Part shown: positions 39,721 to 49,985 of the stretch, in pieces | Layout of the letters: each line of letters starts with the position of its first letter | Numbering within the stretch: the stretch's first letter is position 1 | Origin: Deltaproteobacteria bacterium | GTDB taxonomy: Bacteria; Desulfobacterota; Desulfuromonadia; Desulfuromonadales; Geopsychrobacteraceae | DNA: 64,000 nt | Direction of reading: 5' to 3' | NCBI GenBank assembly: GCA_024279255.1 | Contig: JAJRRT010000078.1 | Location: 1-64,000 of the forward strand | The notes under the pieces: generated by a model | The model's input: the letters and a program-made list of their open reading frames with translations, nothing else | Database searches by the model: none | What the model was told of the DNA's origin: nothing | Made by a program: the position numbers and the translations under genes

Positions 39721-40184
39721 CAAAGCCGCGCAAAAGAATCGTCACTGATCCGAACCAGCTGAGCCTGTTCGATCTGTTGCAGCAAGAGCGCGACGAGCGG
39801 CTACAAACTACGCCGGGGCGCATGTGCTGCAGCAGTCGGTTAAAGGTTGCAGTTCTTGCCGCGATCAAGGCGGCGCCAAAGAGCCGCGAAACCATCGCTG
39901 ATGACATGAGTGGACTCACCGGCCAGGCAGTCACAGTGAATAATATTAACAGCTGGATCGCCGAAAGCCACCCGCACCGTATACCGGCCGAGCTGGTCCC
40001 GGCGCTGTGCGAAGCGACGGGGAGTATCGAGCCGATTAGAGTGCTGGCCGAAACGGCGGGGGTGTTTACATTGCCAGGGGTCGATGCCCTGCGTAGCGAG
40101 GTGCAAAAGCTGCGCGAAGAAGAACGCAAGATCAGCGCTGAACGCCGACGTCGTGAACTCTTTCTCCGTGAAATCGAGGGTTGA
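39717..40184 (+). CDS. Hypothetical phage early protein
   Basis: 155 aa ORF overlapping by ATGA. Confidence 0.65.
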   Translation: MTKPRKRIVTDPNQLSLFDLLQQERDERLQTTPGRMCCSSRLKVAVLAAIKAAPKSRETIADDMSGLTGQAVTVNNINSWIAESHPHRIPAELVPALCEATGSIEPIRVLAETAGVFTLPGVDALRSEVQKLREEERKISAERRRRELFLREIEG

Positions 40185-40185
40185 T

Positions 40186-40662
40186 ATGAATGATCTGATG
40201 ACGATTGCCGGTCGAATAAAAGAAGTGCGTGCCAACAAAACCCAACAGGCATTCGCTGCCCCAATGAAGGCCCACCTTAATACTATTGGCCGCTGGGAGC
40301 GCGGCGAAAGGGTACCAGATCATAGGGACTTGCTTAAGATCCTGGAATCTAATCCCGACATCTCCCCCGCCTGGCTGCTGGCCGGTGAAGGGCCCATGTA
40401 TCGACTGCACCGCGCTGATTCTGGCGCAGAAAAAGCCATTGACTGGATTTTATTGCAACTCTGCGAACTAAAACAGATGACACTCGCATTTTCCGAGGCT
40501 GTCAGGCAAGGAGATGAGTCCGGTAAACCCAAACTCGACAATTATCGGCTCTACGGGGTCTTGCTGCAAAAAATCGAAGAGATCACCACGGCGGTCGATA
40601 GCGTTCAAAAGAACGTCAGCGGCGAGCAAAACGCATCCAGGAATGAAGGAGGTCACTCATGA
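40186..40662 (+). CDS. XRE-type HTH phage protein
   Basis: TQQAFAAPMKAHLNTIGRWERGERVPDHRDLLKILESNPDISPAWLLAGEGPM; start MNDLM at 40186. Confidence 0.75.
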   Translation: MNDLMTIAGRIKEVRANKTQQAFAAPMKAHLNTIGRWERGERVPDHRDLLKILESNPDISPAWLLAGEGPMYRLHRADSGAEKAIDWILLQLCELKQMTLAFSEAVRQGDESGKPKLDNYRLYGVLLQKIEEITTAVDSVQKNVSGEQNASRNEGGHS

Positions 40663-42767
40663 TCGTCAGCGTCGCTGATATCGCCAAGGCCCTGAGCGTC
40701 TCCGGCCAAGCCATCCGCAAGCGGCTGACCAAAGATGAATGGCAGCCAGAGACCGAGCGCGGCAAGGGTGGCTCTCACCTTTTTAAGCTGGATAAATTGC
40801 CGATGAGGGATGGCGACCGGCTGAAAATCAAAAATTATCTACTCGATCAGCAGATAGCCGCACTGCCAGAAACCTGCTGCCCGCTCCCGGCGATCAAAAC
40901 AAACAACGCCCTGGTGGTTGCCGAGGATCTCCCCGCTCCGGCATCTCTTGCCAAGTGGCAACGCGACACCATGGACGCACGTTTCCAAATATTGATGATT
41001 GTTGACCAGTTGGCCCAGACTACCAGCCTCAACAAGGCCATCGATCGGGTTATCGATCAGTCTAAGAATGGACTACTCCCCGAGAATGTCGCGGCGCTGA
41101 TCCAGATCGCCAATGCTCGCAGCGGCAAAGGCGAAGGTGAAGGCAAGCGCACACTCAGCCGCCGTACCCTGTTTCGCTGGCGTGAACTGCGTGCGATCGG
41201 CACCACCGCGGTGGCCCCGGTTGAATTGAAAAAACGTCCAATCCCCGCTTGGGCTCCATTGTTTCTTAAGTGTTACCAGCGCCCGCAAAAGCCATCTGTG
41301 CCGATGGCGCTTGAAACCTTAGAAACCGTCATCACCGCCGATATCCCAATGCCGAGCGAATCACAGGCGCGGCGTTTTTTGAACAAAATGAGCAAGGTCG
41401 ACCGTGAAAAAGGGCGCCGCAGCCATAAAGAAATGCGCGCCCTCAAGCCCTACCGCCAACGCGACACCAGCGATCTGTTACCGCTCGATGTTTGCCAGTG
41501 CGACGGGCACAGCTTTAAGGCCCGCATCGCCCACCCGGTGCATGGTAAGCCCTTTCACCCGGAGGTTTGCGCGGTGATCGACGCCGCCACTCGCGTGGTG
41601 ATCGGCTGGTCGGCTGGCTTGGCCGAAAGTGCGCAGACCGTCGCCGACGCCCTGCGTCACGCCATCGACGTCAACCCCAACAACGAGCGCGGCGGCATCC
41701 CCGCGATCTTCTACACCGATCCCGGCAGCGGCAATAAAGCCAAGGTCAACGCAAACCCAGTGTTCGGGCGTTATGCGCGGCTTGGTATCACCTTTAAGAC
41801 TGGCATTGTCGGCAACAGTCAGGCGCGTGGTCTGGTTGAGCGCCTTCAGCAATCGCTCTGGATCAAGGCTGCCAAGCAGCTACCCACCTTCACCGGCAAA
41901 GATATGGACAGCAGCGTTGAGCACAAGACCTACAAGCTGCTTATGTCCGACGTGCGCGGCACGACCAACAGCAACAAGCTGCCCAGCTGGCCTCAGTTTC
42001 TCGACCTGTGTCAGCAGGCGGTCGACCGTTACAACAACACTCCACATAGCAGCTTGCCGAAGATCACCGACCAAAACGGCAAGCGCCGCTACATGACACC
42101 TAACGAAATGTACGACAGCTTTACCGCCACCGGTTGGCTACCCTCCACCGTCGATCAGCAAGAACTCGCCGACCTATTTCGCCCACGGGTGCAGGTTAAA
42201 ACCTTTCGCGGCAACGTGCGGCTGTTCGGCAACATCTACAGCAACAGCGCATTGCAACACCACAACCGCGAGCAGGTGTTTGTCGAGTATGAGCCACAGA
42301 ATGGCCAGTTTGTTTACGTGCGCGATATGGATGACAGGCTGATCTGCAAGGCCGAATTCGAAGCCAATAAATCCAGCATGTTCCCAGTCAGCGCCATTGA
42401 GGACGCGACTGAAAAAAGAACATCCGGTCAGCTCAAACGCCTGGCCTACAAACAAGACAATGTACTGGATGAACGACGCGGCGTGACCGAGATTTTCCAA
42501 AGCCCGTTGCTTATCGCCGAGGCACAAGCCCAGGCCACCGCCGAGCTGATGCAACTCGAAGCCGAAGACGCCAACGTCACCAAGCTACCGACCGACAATG
42601 CCGGACGGTTCAATTTGTACCGCAAGCTGACGGGCTTAAAGACCGCAGGCGAAGAGCTAGATCCAGACGAAGCCGAATGGTTGACCAAATATCTACAGAG
42701 TTCAGAAGGCAAATCAATGGTGGAGTTTGATCATGACTTTGGGTTGGACACCGCTAAAAACAACTAA
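40659..42767 (+). CDS. Mu-type DDE transposase A
   Basis: N-terminal Mu HTH domain, rve core with candidate D/D/E (VCQCDGH, YTDPGSGN, GLVERLQ), C-terminal Mu domain. Confidence 0.93.
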   Translation: MIVSVADIAKALSVSGQAIRKRLTKDEWQPETERGKGGSHLFKLDKLPMRDGDRLKIKNYLLDQQIAALPETCCPLPAIKTNNALVVAEDLPAPASLAKWQRDTMDARFQILMIVDQLAQTTSLNKAIDRVIDQSKNGLLPENVAALIQIANARSGKGEGEGKRTLSRRTLFRWRELRAIGTTAVAPVELKKRPIPAWAPLFLKCYQRPQKPSVPMALETLETVITADIPMPSESQARRFLNKMSKVDREKGRRSHKEMRALKPYRQRDTSDLLPLDVCQCDGHSFKARIAHPVHGKPFHPEVCAVIDAATRVVIGWSAGLAESAQTVADALRHAIDVNPNNERGGIPAIFYTDPGSGNKAKVNANPVFGRYARLGITFKTGIVGNSQARGLVERLQQSLWIKAAKQLPTFTGKDMDSSVEHKTYKLLMSDVRGTTNSNKLPSWPQFLDLCQQAVDRYNNTPHSSLPKITDQNGKRRYMTPNEMYDSFTATGWLPSTVDQQELADLFRPRVQVKTFRGNVRLFGNIYSNSALQHHNREQVFVEYEPQNGQFVYVRDMDDRLICKAEFEANKSSMFPVSAIEDATEKRTSGQLKRLAYKQDNVLDERRGVTEIFQSPLLIAEAQAQATAELMQLEAEDANVTKLPTDNAGRFNLYRKLTGLKTAGEELDPDEAEWLTKYLQSSEGKSMVEFDHDFGLDTAKNN

Positions 42768-42828
42768 AGCGGCGCTGCAACGCCGCTTCAACTGCCCATA
42801 AACGGGCCATTCCTTAGGAGGATTTATC

Positions 42829-43566
42829 GTGCCACACAATCACCAGATCGTCAACAGCATCGCCCCGTTAACCAACGTGGCCATGCTCCACGCCGCGACC
42901 AAGCGGGCGCAGACCTACTGCCGCGAGAACGGCGGCATGTTTGTGGTCTTTCACGGTCACGCCGGGTACGGCAAGACCACCGCTTGTAACTATGTACGAG
43001 GCAAAGAGCGTGGATACCGTGTTGAGTGCTGCGACCACTGGGGCCGCAAAGCAGTATTGCAAGCCATTCTTTATGAAATGAGCATACCGGCGGCACACAA
43101 TATCAACGACATGTTTAACCAGGTTGTCGACCAGTTGCGCAACTCAGGCCGCACCCTGTTTCTGGATGAAGCCGACCATCTGGCCAAGAACAGCTGTATC
43201 GAGATGGTGCGCGGCATCATGGACAAATCCCGCATCGTCGTTGTGCTGTCTGGCGAAGAGATGCTGCCCCGCAAGCTAGAGCGCTGGGAGCGCATCCACA
43301 GCCGCATTCTTGAGCCCGTCGCCGCCCTGCCTTCGAGCCTTGAGGATCTCGGCCACCTTGCCCGCCTTTATTGCCCAGGGATAGAGATCGCCAACGACTG
43401 GCTCACAGAGCTGCACATCCAGACAGGTGGCAACACCAGGCGCGTTGTCGTCAACCTGAACCGTGCTCGCAATGAAGCCGAAGTTATTGGAGATATCAAC
43501 CTGAAAGGCTGGGGCAATCGCGGCTGGTACACCGGCAAAAGCCCTTCCCCCAGAAGGGCGGTGTGA
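42829..43566 (+). CDS. MuB-type transposition ATPase
   Basis: FHGHAGYGKTTA Walker A, LFLDEADHL Walker B. Confidence 0.92.
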   Translation: MPHNHQIVNSIAPLTNVAMLHAATKRAQTYCRENGGMFVVFHGHAGYGKTTACNYVRGKERGYRVECCDHWGRKAVLQAILYEMSIPAAHNINDMFNQVVDQLRNSGRTLFLDEADHLAKNSCIEMVRGIMDKSRIVVVLSGEEMLPRKLERWERIHSRILEPVAALPSSLEDLGHLARLYCPGIEIANDWLTELHIQTGGNTRRVVVNLNRARNEAEVIGDINLKGWGNRGWYTGKSPSPRRAV

Positions 43567-43568
43567 GC

Positions 43569-44150
43569 ATGGCGCGCAAACCTGCAAATACCATTTCACC
43601 GCTTGAAACACGCGATGCGCTCTGGGCCAGTATCCGTGCATTTGAACGCCCCTTCACCAGCCGTGAACTGCGTTACGAAACCCGCTGCAGCACGAGTCAA
43701 ACCGGTGATTTTTTAAAAGGGCTGACTGCAGCCGGGTATCTAACGACAGAGAAAGATCCAACCTATAACGGACCGATCGCGCGAAACATCTACACGTTGA
43801 TCTGGGATTGTGGCGTTGACGCGCCCCGTGTCCGCCGCGATGGCAGCGAAGTAACTCAGGGTCGAGGCCGCGAACAGATGTGGGAAACCATGCGCACATT
43901 GAACAGATTTACGGCCAGAGATATCCACATTTTCGGAAGTACCGATGATCACCAGATCAAGCTGAGCGAAGCCAAAGACTACTGTTTTCATCTGGCAAAA
44001 GCCGGGTACTTAAAAGGAGACGTCAAAGGATACCTCCTGGTTAAACGGACAGGCCCGAAACCGCCAATGATCCAGCGCACTAAACAGGTTTTTGACCCAA
44101 ACTTAAATGAGATCGTCTGGCGCGAAGGAGTCACAAATGACAACAAGTGA
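43569..44150 (+). CDS. Hypothetical phage protein
   Basis: ATG at 43569 (MARKPANT), about 193 aa. Confidence 0.65.
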   Translation: MARKPANTISPLETRDALWASIRAFERPFTSRELRYETRCSTSQTGDFLKGLTAAGYLTTEKDPTYNGPIARNIYTLIWDCGVDAPRVRRDGSEVTQGRGREQMWETMRTLNRFTARDIHIFGSTDDHQIKLSEAKDYCFHLAKAGYLKGDVKGYLLVKRTGPKPPMIQRTKQVFDPNLNEIVWREGVTNDNK

Positions 44151-44460
44151 TCGTTTAGAAATGGCCCGCAAAGCGGTTGAAGACCATGGCCAGTCCGAAG
44201 TTGCACGGCGCATAGGTCGCAGCCCCAGTGCCCTGTCTCAAGTGCTATCCGGCAAGTATGGCGGCAATCCAGAGATCATCCTTGAGCTGATCGAAGCTGA
44301 GTTCTCGGCAACAACAATTCTCTGCCCCGTCATGGGCGAGGTTCACCTGTCTGACTGCCTAGAAGCCAGACGCCGCGCAGAGATGCCTTTTTTCCCTAGT
44401 AGCAGTCAAGCAGCAGAGCTTCACCGGCTCTGCCCACACTGCAAAGGAGTCAACAAATGA
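44137..44460 (+). CDS. Small HTH DNA-binding phage protein
   Basis: GQSEVARRIGRSPSALSQVLSGKYGGNPEI. Confidence 0.65.
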   Translation: MTTSDRLEMARKAVEDHGQSEVARRIGRSPSALSQVLSGKYGGNPEIILELIEAEFSATTILCPVMGEVHLSDCLEARRRAEMPFFPSSSQAAELHRLCPHCKGVNK

Positions 44461-44594
44461 TCCACCTTTTCAGCCTGTTTGTCGGTGCCGTTTTCGGGGC
44501 CCTACTCACCGTCATCGTCATGAGTCTCGCACTCATTCGCCAGGACAACCGCCATCTCGAACAGCTCAGGGAGGCCAACAATGAGAATCGCTGA
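44457..44594 (+). CDS. Small membrane protein (45 aa)
   Basis: MIHLFSLFVGAVFGALLTVIVMSLALIRQDN...; ATGA coupling with upstream gene. Confidence 0.5.
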   Translation: MIHLFSLFVGAVFGALLTVIVMSLALIRQDNRHLEQLREANNENR

Positions 44595-44775
44595 GGAAAC
44601 CCTTAACCATCTAGCGGACACCTATCTCAAAGCCGATCTCGGTCGCGTCTTGAAGGTCAGCTTCTACCACTACGCCCAGCGGCCGCAGCACTATAACGAC
44701 CTGCACCGCGCCCTGCAAAAAGGCGAAGGCATCAACATCACCAACGGCCAGCCCCGGCTCGCAATCGTCCATTAA
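44581..44775 (+). CDS. Hypothetical phage protein
   Basis: 64 aa, tight spacing. Confidence 0.5.
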   Translation: MRIAEETLNHLADTYLKADLGRVLKVSFYHYAQRPQHYNDLHRALQKGEGINITNGQPRLAIVH

Positions 44776-44800
44776 ACCGAGATTCAAGGAGAGTTGAATC

Positions 44801-45406
44801 ATGACAGTACCAGCCGAATTAAAAGAAAACGCCCAGGGCGCATGGGTACCAGTCAGCAAGATCAAGCCGGTCGATCTGCTGCGCGATGAAGTCGTCGTCG
44901 AGCTGACCAGTAAAGCCAAAGACATGCACCAGCTACTCGCCCACTTTAAGCAAGAAGCCCTCGACAGTGTGCAAACCTTCGTCGAGATCTCCGCCGAACG
45001 CTACGGCGCCAAGCTCGGCGGTAAGAAGGGAAACATTACCTTGCGCAGCTTCGACGGCAAAGCCCGTGTCGCCCTAGCCATCGCAGATCGCATCGTCTTC
45101 GACGAACGGCTGCATGTCGCCAAGAACCTGATCGACGAGTGCATTCACACCTGGAGCGAAGGCGGCAACGACAACATCCGCGTCCTCGTCAACGACGCCT
45201 TCCAGGTTGATCGCCAGGGCAACATCAATACCGCCCGCATCCTCGGCCTGCGCCGCCTCGATATCAAAGACGCCAAATGGCACGAAGCCATGCGCGCCAT
45301 CAGCGACAGCGTCACTACCGCCAGCACCAAGGAATATATTCGATTTTATGTCACCGACAACGATGGTACCGAGTACCAGATCGCCCTCGATCTGGCTGCG
45401 GTTTAA
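44801..45406 (+). CDS. DUF3164-family phage protein
   Basis: WVPVSKIKP...YGAKLGGKKGNITLRSFDGKARV. Confidence 0.85.
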   Translation: MTVPAELKENAQGAWVPVSKIKPVDLLRDEVVVELTSKAKDMHQLLAHFKQEALDSVQTFVEISAERYGAKLGGKKGNITLRSFDGKARVALAIADRIVFDERLHVAKNLIDECIHTWSEGGNDNIRVLVNDAFQVDRQGNINTARILGLRRLDIKDAKWHEAMRAISDSVTTASTKEYIRFYVTDNDGTEYQIALDLAAV

Positions 45407-45418
45407 GGAGGCGACCTA

Positions 45419-45640
45419 ATGTTTCTCGGCAAAACATACCGCAAGCCAAGCGCATGGGACGGCATCCTCAAGATCGGTGTCGCCAAAACTGAGGATGGCC
45501 AGTTTGCCCCGCACTGGCAGACCAGCTTCGGCAACACCGGACAGCTGCACAATGAGTTGCTGCCGGAGGTCGCAGACCCACAAACCGCTCAATTGTTGCT
45601 AGATACCTGGGCCAGCGAAAAGCAACTGGAGGCCGCGTGA
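45419..45640 (+). CDS. Hypothetical phage protein
   Basis: 73 aa, Mu early region. Confidence 0.5.
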   Translation: MFLGKTYRKPSAWDGILKIGVAKTEDGQFAPHWQTSFGNTGQLHNELLPEVADPQTAQLLLDTWASEKQLEAA

Positions 45641-45936
45641 TCCGGCTGGCCTTAACCCTTGTCCTGGTGCTGATAGCGGCCAACAGTCTGGCTGCTATCA
45701 GGCCGGTGTGGCCACCAGGCCGCGACACCCTGTATGCGGTGCATTGCGTCTGTACCGTCGAAGAGGTGACCACGAGCTGGGTTGAGCAACGCAGCAGCAA
45801 GGTGGTGTGGTTGGGCCGCAGAACCAGAATGCCAGAGCGCACCGTGCGCCCGGTCTGCCCGCTTGGCGGCTGGGCCGAGGTCACCAAAATCGAAACCTGG
45901 GCCGCATACCTCAAAGCACAGGAGCCCGCCGAATGA
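45637..45936 (+). CDS. Hypothetical phage protein with N-terminal signal/TM
   Basis: MIRLALTLVLVLIAANSLA. Confidence 0.5.
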   Translation: MIRLALTLVLVLIAANSLAAIRPVWPPGRDTLYAVHCVCTVEEVTTSWVEQRSSKVVWLGRRTRMPERTVRPVCPLGGWAEVTKIETWAAYLKAQEPAE

Positions 45937-46127
45937 TCGAAATTTTAACACAGCACCTGTCGCCATCGGTAGCCGAGGCAGTACAGGACGACTACCAGGC
46001 GATCACGCGCCTGCTGGTACGGGGAGCCATCACCGGCGATGAGGCGGCGGTGGCCAGAGAACGGTTAACCGAAAAGGTCAAGGACATGTTGGGCAACGTC
46101 CCGGCCAAACTGAAGGAGGTTGCATGA
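45933..46127 (+). CDS. Hypothetical phage protein
   Basis: MIEILTQHLSPSVAEAVQDDYQAITRLLVRGAITGDEAAVARERL. Confidence 0.5.
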   Translation: MIEILTQHLSPSVAEAVQDDYQAITRLLVRGAITGDEAAVARERLTEKVKDMLGNVPAKLKEVA

Positions 46128-46279
46128 AAGCTAGTGAATTCCTCGAAGAACTGCAAAGCCAGATCGCTGAACACGGCGACAAAGAGATGGCCGTAGAGGT
46201 TGGACTTTTCCTCTGTGATGTCACCGAAGTTGACCTTGTCCCAGAAGAGGATCGTATCGTTATCTGGTTCAAAGAATAA
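46124..46279 (+). CDS. Small acidic phage protein (51 aa)
   Basis: MKASEFLEELQSQIAEHGDKEMAVEVGLFLCDVTEVDLVPEEDRIVIWFKE. Confidence 0.5.
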   Translation: MKASEFLEELQSQIAEHGDKEMAVEVGLFLCDVTEVDLVPEEDRIVIWFKE

Positions 46280-46547
46280 CCCGCGAAACCGGCTTCGGCC
46301 GGTCGTCCAGGGGCGGCGCCCTGGACCTGATGAGCAGCCACTGAAAAAAGGAGCATAACCATGAAACGTAAAAGATGCACCGCCAGCTGCAAGCACCTGC
46401 GCAGCTTCCGTTACGGCTTCGACAGCACGCGCATCGAAGCCCCCTACAACGGCCGCGACCAGCACGCCGGTTGTGCCATTACGCCAGGCAGCACCATCAA
46501 TATGCGCGGTCTGCCCGCCTGCCTACATCAGCCGGAGGCTTAAACAG

Positions 46548-46781
46548 ATGGGAACCATTAATCACGCCAGCATTGAAACCAGCGACCGCCTGCAACGTAC
46601 CCTCCAACTTTTGCAAACCGGCCGTTGGTACAGCACCCGCGAGATCGTACGCACCGCCGACGTCTGCGCGGTCAATAGCATCATCACCGAGCTGCGCTGC
46701 AACGGCTTCGATATTATCTCGCGCTGCGTCGGTCGCGGTCGCTACGAATACCAACTCCAAGATACGGAAGGGCTGAACTGA
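46548..46781 (+). CDS. Small winged-helix-like phage protein
   Basis: LQTGRWYSTREIVRTADVCAVNSIITELRCNGFDIISRC. Confidence 0.55.
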   Translation: MGTINHASIETSDRLQRTLQLLQTGRWYSTREIVRTADVCAVNSIITELRCNGFDIISRCVGRGRYEYQLQDTEGLN

Positions 46782-47197
46782 TGGCTGAAAAGACTTTGAC
46801 AAAAGAAGAGTGGGAGCAGGTCGCCAAGGCGCTGTCTGGCTATACCGGCGCGGTTGCTTTGGTGGTCGATGGCCGCAAAGTCTCCTTCGCACGCGGGCTG
46901 GTCAAGAAAAACCAGTTGGGCATCATGACCTACATCGACGGCACGTTCGAGGGTGCCTGGCTTTCCCATAAAGAACCGACACCTGAGACGGCTTTTTTGA
47001 AGGTCATTTCCAAGTTCGTCTGGAAAGAATCAGCCAGATCAAAATTTAAAAAGATGAGCAAGCGGCAGCTCAAACAACTCGATATCGACCCAGATGAAAA
47101 ACATTATGGCCGCACCCCGATATGGGCCAGCGCTTCACAGATCCGCCGCCACTACGAAAAGACCTTCAACTCGATCGAACTGCTGGAGGCCATCTGA
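46781..47197 (+). CDS. Hypothetical phage protein
   Basis: 138 aa, ATGA coupling. Confidence 0.6.
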   Translation: MAEKTLTKEEWEQVAKALSGYTGAVALVVDGRKVSFARGLVKKNQLGIMTYIDGTFEGAWLSHKEPTPETAFLKVISKFVWKESARSKFKKMSKRQLKQLDIDPDEKHYGRTPIWASASQIRRHYEKTFNSIELLEAI

Positions 47198-47643
47198 TGG
47201 CTCGATACAAGTTCACCCCAAAAATCAGCGGCACCCAGATCAAGATCATCCACATCGCCAAGGGTCAGATCGGCATGACAGATGAAGACTATCGCGGTTT
47301 GCTCGCCGACATGTTCAAGGTCGAAAGCTCCAAGCAGCTCAGCGCCGATCAGGCCGCACAGCTGATCGATGAACTCAAGACCAAAGGCTTCGAGCTAAAG
47401 ACCAAAGGTCGTCCAGCCAGGCTGAAAAAACCGACCCGTGTCAGCCGTGACAAGCAGCTGCAAAAGGTCGAAGCGCTGCTCACGGTCGGCGGCAAGAGCT
47501 GGGCCTACGCCGACGGCATGGCCAAGCGCATCTGCAAGGTCGACTCAATCAGCTTCGTGCCAGACGATCAGCTTTACAAGATCATCACCGCCCTGCGTAA
47601 ACAAGCCCAGCGCGAAGGCTGGGATCTCTCAGGCGAAAACTAA
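47197..47643 (+). CDS. GemA-family (Mu gp16-like) regulatory protein
   Basis: IKIIHIAKGQIGMTDEDYRGLLADMF...QLYKIITALRKQAQREGW. Confidence 0.85.
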   Translation: MARYKFTPKISGTQIKIIHIAKGQIGMTDEDYRGLLADMFKVESSKQLSADQAAQLIDELKTKGFELKTKGRPARLKKPTRVSRDKQLQKVEALLTVGGKSWAYADGMAKRICKVDSISFVPDDQLYKIITALRKQAQREGWDLSGEN

Positions 47644-47915
47644 CCACAGTTCACGGCGCCAAACATTGCCCCGCGTCTCCGGTCTTGCACCAGGGGAGTG
47701 ACCGGGCGGCCTAGAAATACGGTCACATCCTTTCGGGATAGACGTGGCAGCGGTTGCCACCCCTAAGCAGCAACAAAGAAAGGCCGGATACACCGCGAAC
47801 TTTTAAGGAGTTTAACCATGAAACTAATCGTCTGCCTCATCGTCGCCATGTTCCTGATCGGCGCTGGCATCCCGCATAAACATGAACAATTTATTGTGAA
47901 ATCGGATCTCTTTAA

Positions 47916-48698
47916 ATGAACTTGACTTGCCCCTGCTGCCACGCATCAACAAGCTTAGAGACCATCACACAAGACGAAGCCGCGCGCCAACTGCTGGCCC
48001 TGCGCGGTCAGCTTGACCCGCAGGTCTGGCCGCAGCTGATCGCCTATCTCGGGCTGTTCCGCTCTGCAGCCCGCGTCCTCGCTTGGGGCCGCGCCCTGCG
48101 TCTCGCACAAGAGGTTGCCGCCATCCAAACCGACCCGGCCAGCCTTGCCGCTGCCCTGTTTGAGACCGTCGAAGCGATGCGCGCTAAACGCGAACAAGGC
48201 GACGTGCGGCCCCTGAAGAATCATAACTACCTGCTGCGGGTGCTTGAATCTGTCGTGATCATCGCCCTTGCCCCAGTCACTCAAAGCACAGCGCCGGTCA
48301 AACAAGGCAAGCGCGCCCAGGCGATCACAGCTTTGCAGCAATGGGCCGGTGACGACTGGCGACGGCGCGCGATCGGCCAGGGGCTGCAAGCGTTGATCGC
48401 TCTATCGCGGCCAGGCACCCCAGGTGCTGACACTATCACCTTAACCGCCGATGTCTGGGATCTGGCTCTGTGCGGCAGCTACCGTCTTGAGGTCGAGCAG
48501 CTCGACGGGCCTCGGCTTTTTAAGGCGTTTAAATCGCTGATTAAACAACCGCTAAAAGAGTGGCCAGAACCGGCGGTTTTGAAGGCGCACATGCCGAAGC
48601 GGCCTCATGTTGACAGCTTGGACGAGCCTGCGCGTAGTGATGACGAGACTGAGCGCGGGGTGAATGCGGCGCGGAAGATTATGGAGGGATTAAAATGA
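47916..48698 (+). CDS. Hypothetical phage protein
   Basis: 260 aa, Mu early region. Confidence 0.65.
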   Translation: MNLTCPCCHASTSLETITQDEAARQLLALRGQLDPQVWPQLIAYLGLFRSAARVLAWGRALRLAQEVAAIQTDPASLAAALFETVEAMRAKREQGDVRPLKNHNYLLRVLESVVIIALAPVTQSTAPVKQGKRAQAITALQQWAGDDWRRRAIGQGLQALIALSRPGTPGADTITLTADVWDLALCGSYRLEVEQLDGPRLFKAFKSLIKQPLKEWPEPAVLKAHMPKRPHVDSLDEPARSDDETERGVNAARKIMEGLK

Positions 48699-48949
48699 GA
48701 ATATACATAGTTGCTCTATGTGTTTTTGTGCTGTCTGGTTGCGCGTCATTGACCAGCAATAGAGACATTATTGAATGGTCTGATGGGTCAATTACCAAGA
48801 TTACTGTTTCTGCTGATGGTGTACTAACAGTAAAAAAAGCAGGCATTGAAATTACGGCCGACCATCGGGGTCGGCCGTCGGTTATTGAACAAATTCTTGG
48901 TGTTGCCGCATCATCGGTGGCAACCAAAGCGCCAAAACTGAGTAAGTAA
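48695..48949 (+). CDS. Small phage lipoprotein
   Basis: MRIYIVALCVFVLSGCASL lipobox. Confidence 0.6.
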   Translation: MRIYIVALCVFVLSGCASLTSNRDIIEWSDGSITKITVSADGVLTVKKAGIEITADHRGRPSVIEQILGVAASSVATKAPKLSK

Positions 48950-49039
48950 TTGATAAATACAGTATCCCAGACCACGCGTATTGACGCGGAGATCAGCCAG
49001 GGCATCAACGCCGTACGTAAAATAAAGGAGGGATTATAA

Positions 49040-49396
49040 ATGCAAGAACACGCCGACAAGCGCGGGGTCCAGGCCCTGCTCGATATCGCCACCACCGTCA
49101 GTGAAGCCCTGGTCAAGTTCGGCACCGCCGCCGCTCGCGCCGAAGATATCGGCCTGCTCACCGCAGCCGCCCTGCGCGATACCTATGGCGGTGAGCAGCT
49201 CTACATCCCCAAAGCCCTCGGGCTGGCCATCAGCGATCGCGATCGTGAGATCTACTCGAAGTACGACGGCAACAACACCTTCGCCCTCAGCAAAGAGTAC
49301 GGACTCACCGAACGGCAGATCTACATCTGCATCGGCCGGATCCGTGAAGAAGAAACTGTCAAGCGTCAGATGCGCCTATTCGAGAAGGATGTCTGA
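49040..49396 (+). CDS. mor: Mor-family middle transcription activator
   Basis: GEQLYIPKALGLAISDRDREIYSKYDGNNTFALSKEYGLTERQIYICIGRIREEE. Confidence 0.88.
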   Translation: MQEHADKRGVQALLDIATTVSEALVKFGTAAARAEDIGLLTAAALRDTYGGEQLYIPKALGLAISDRDREIYSKYDGNNTFALSKEYGLTERQIYICIGRIREEETVKRQMRLFEKDV

Positions 49397-49551
49397 TGGA
49401 TAAACAATTCATAGAATGCTGTGGCTGCGGACAGACGTTCAGCACGCCAACCCGCTGCCTAAACCACGTTGTCAAATGTGTAGCTATCGACAGGAAGATT
49501 GCGTCAGAAAAACATCGCCGCGCGCGCCTATTAACCCAGGAGGCAAAATGA
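49396..49551 (+). CDS. Small Cys-rich protein
   Basis: MDKQFIECCGCGQTFSTPTRCLNHVVKC: CxxC...CxxHxxxC zinc-finger-like. Confidence 0.5.
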   Translation: MDKQFIECCGCGQTFSTPTRCLNHVVKCVAIDRKIASEKHRRARLLTQEAK

Positions 49552-49850
49552 AGAAGCTCAAGATCTACCTCGCCGGACCCATGACCGGCCTGCCAGAGTT
49601 CAACTATTCGGCCTTCAATACCGAGGCTGCGCGCCTGCGCGCAGCAGGCTACAGCGTCGAGAACCCCGCCGAAGTCGAAGCCCCAGCCCCCAGCAAGTGG
49701 ACTGACTACATGCGTCGCTCCATCACCAAGATGATGCGCTGCAACTGCGTCGCCAAGCTCCCAGGCTGGAAAAGATCACGCGGTGCCCGCATCGAAGTAT
49801 GGCTCGGTCGGCTGCTCGGTTTTAAGGTCGTCCAGGTTGAATGCCTTTAG
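49548..49850 (+). CDS. DUF4406 / nucleoside 2-deoxyribosyltransferase-like protein
   Basis: KIYLAGPMTGLPEFNYSAFNTEAARLRAAGYSVENPAE. Confidence 0.8.
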   Translation: MKKLKIYLAGPMTGLPEFNYSAFNTEAARLRAAGYSVENPAEVEAPAPSKWTDYMRRSITKMMRCNCVAKLPGWKRSRGARIEVWLGRLLGFKVVQVECL

Positions 49851-49851
49851 C

Positions 49852-49957
49852 GCATAACGTAACCGGATAAGCGGCGTGGAACTGCTTTACGAGCGACACT
49901 GAGCTTATCAAATTTAAAACAACTGCCTCGCACGTCCGCTTGATTTTCTGGTTGTAT
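49852..49957 (+). repeat. attC-like site 1
   Basis: GCATAAC-GTAACCG-GATAAGCGG ... CCGCTTGAT-TTTCTG-GTTGTAT. Confidence 0.45.
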
Positions 49958-49985
49958 TGCGTGGCTGAAAGAAAAGGAAAATGTA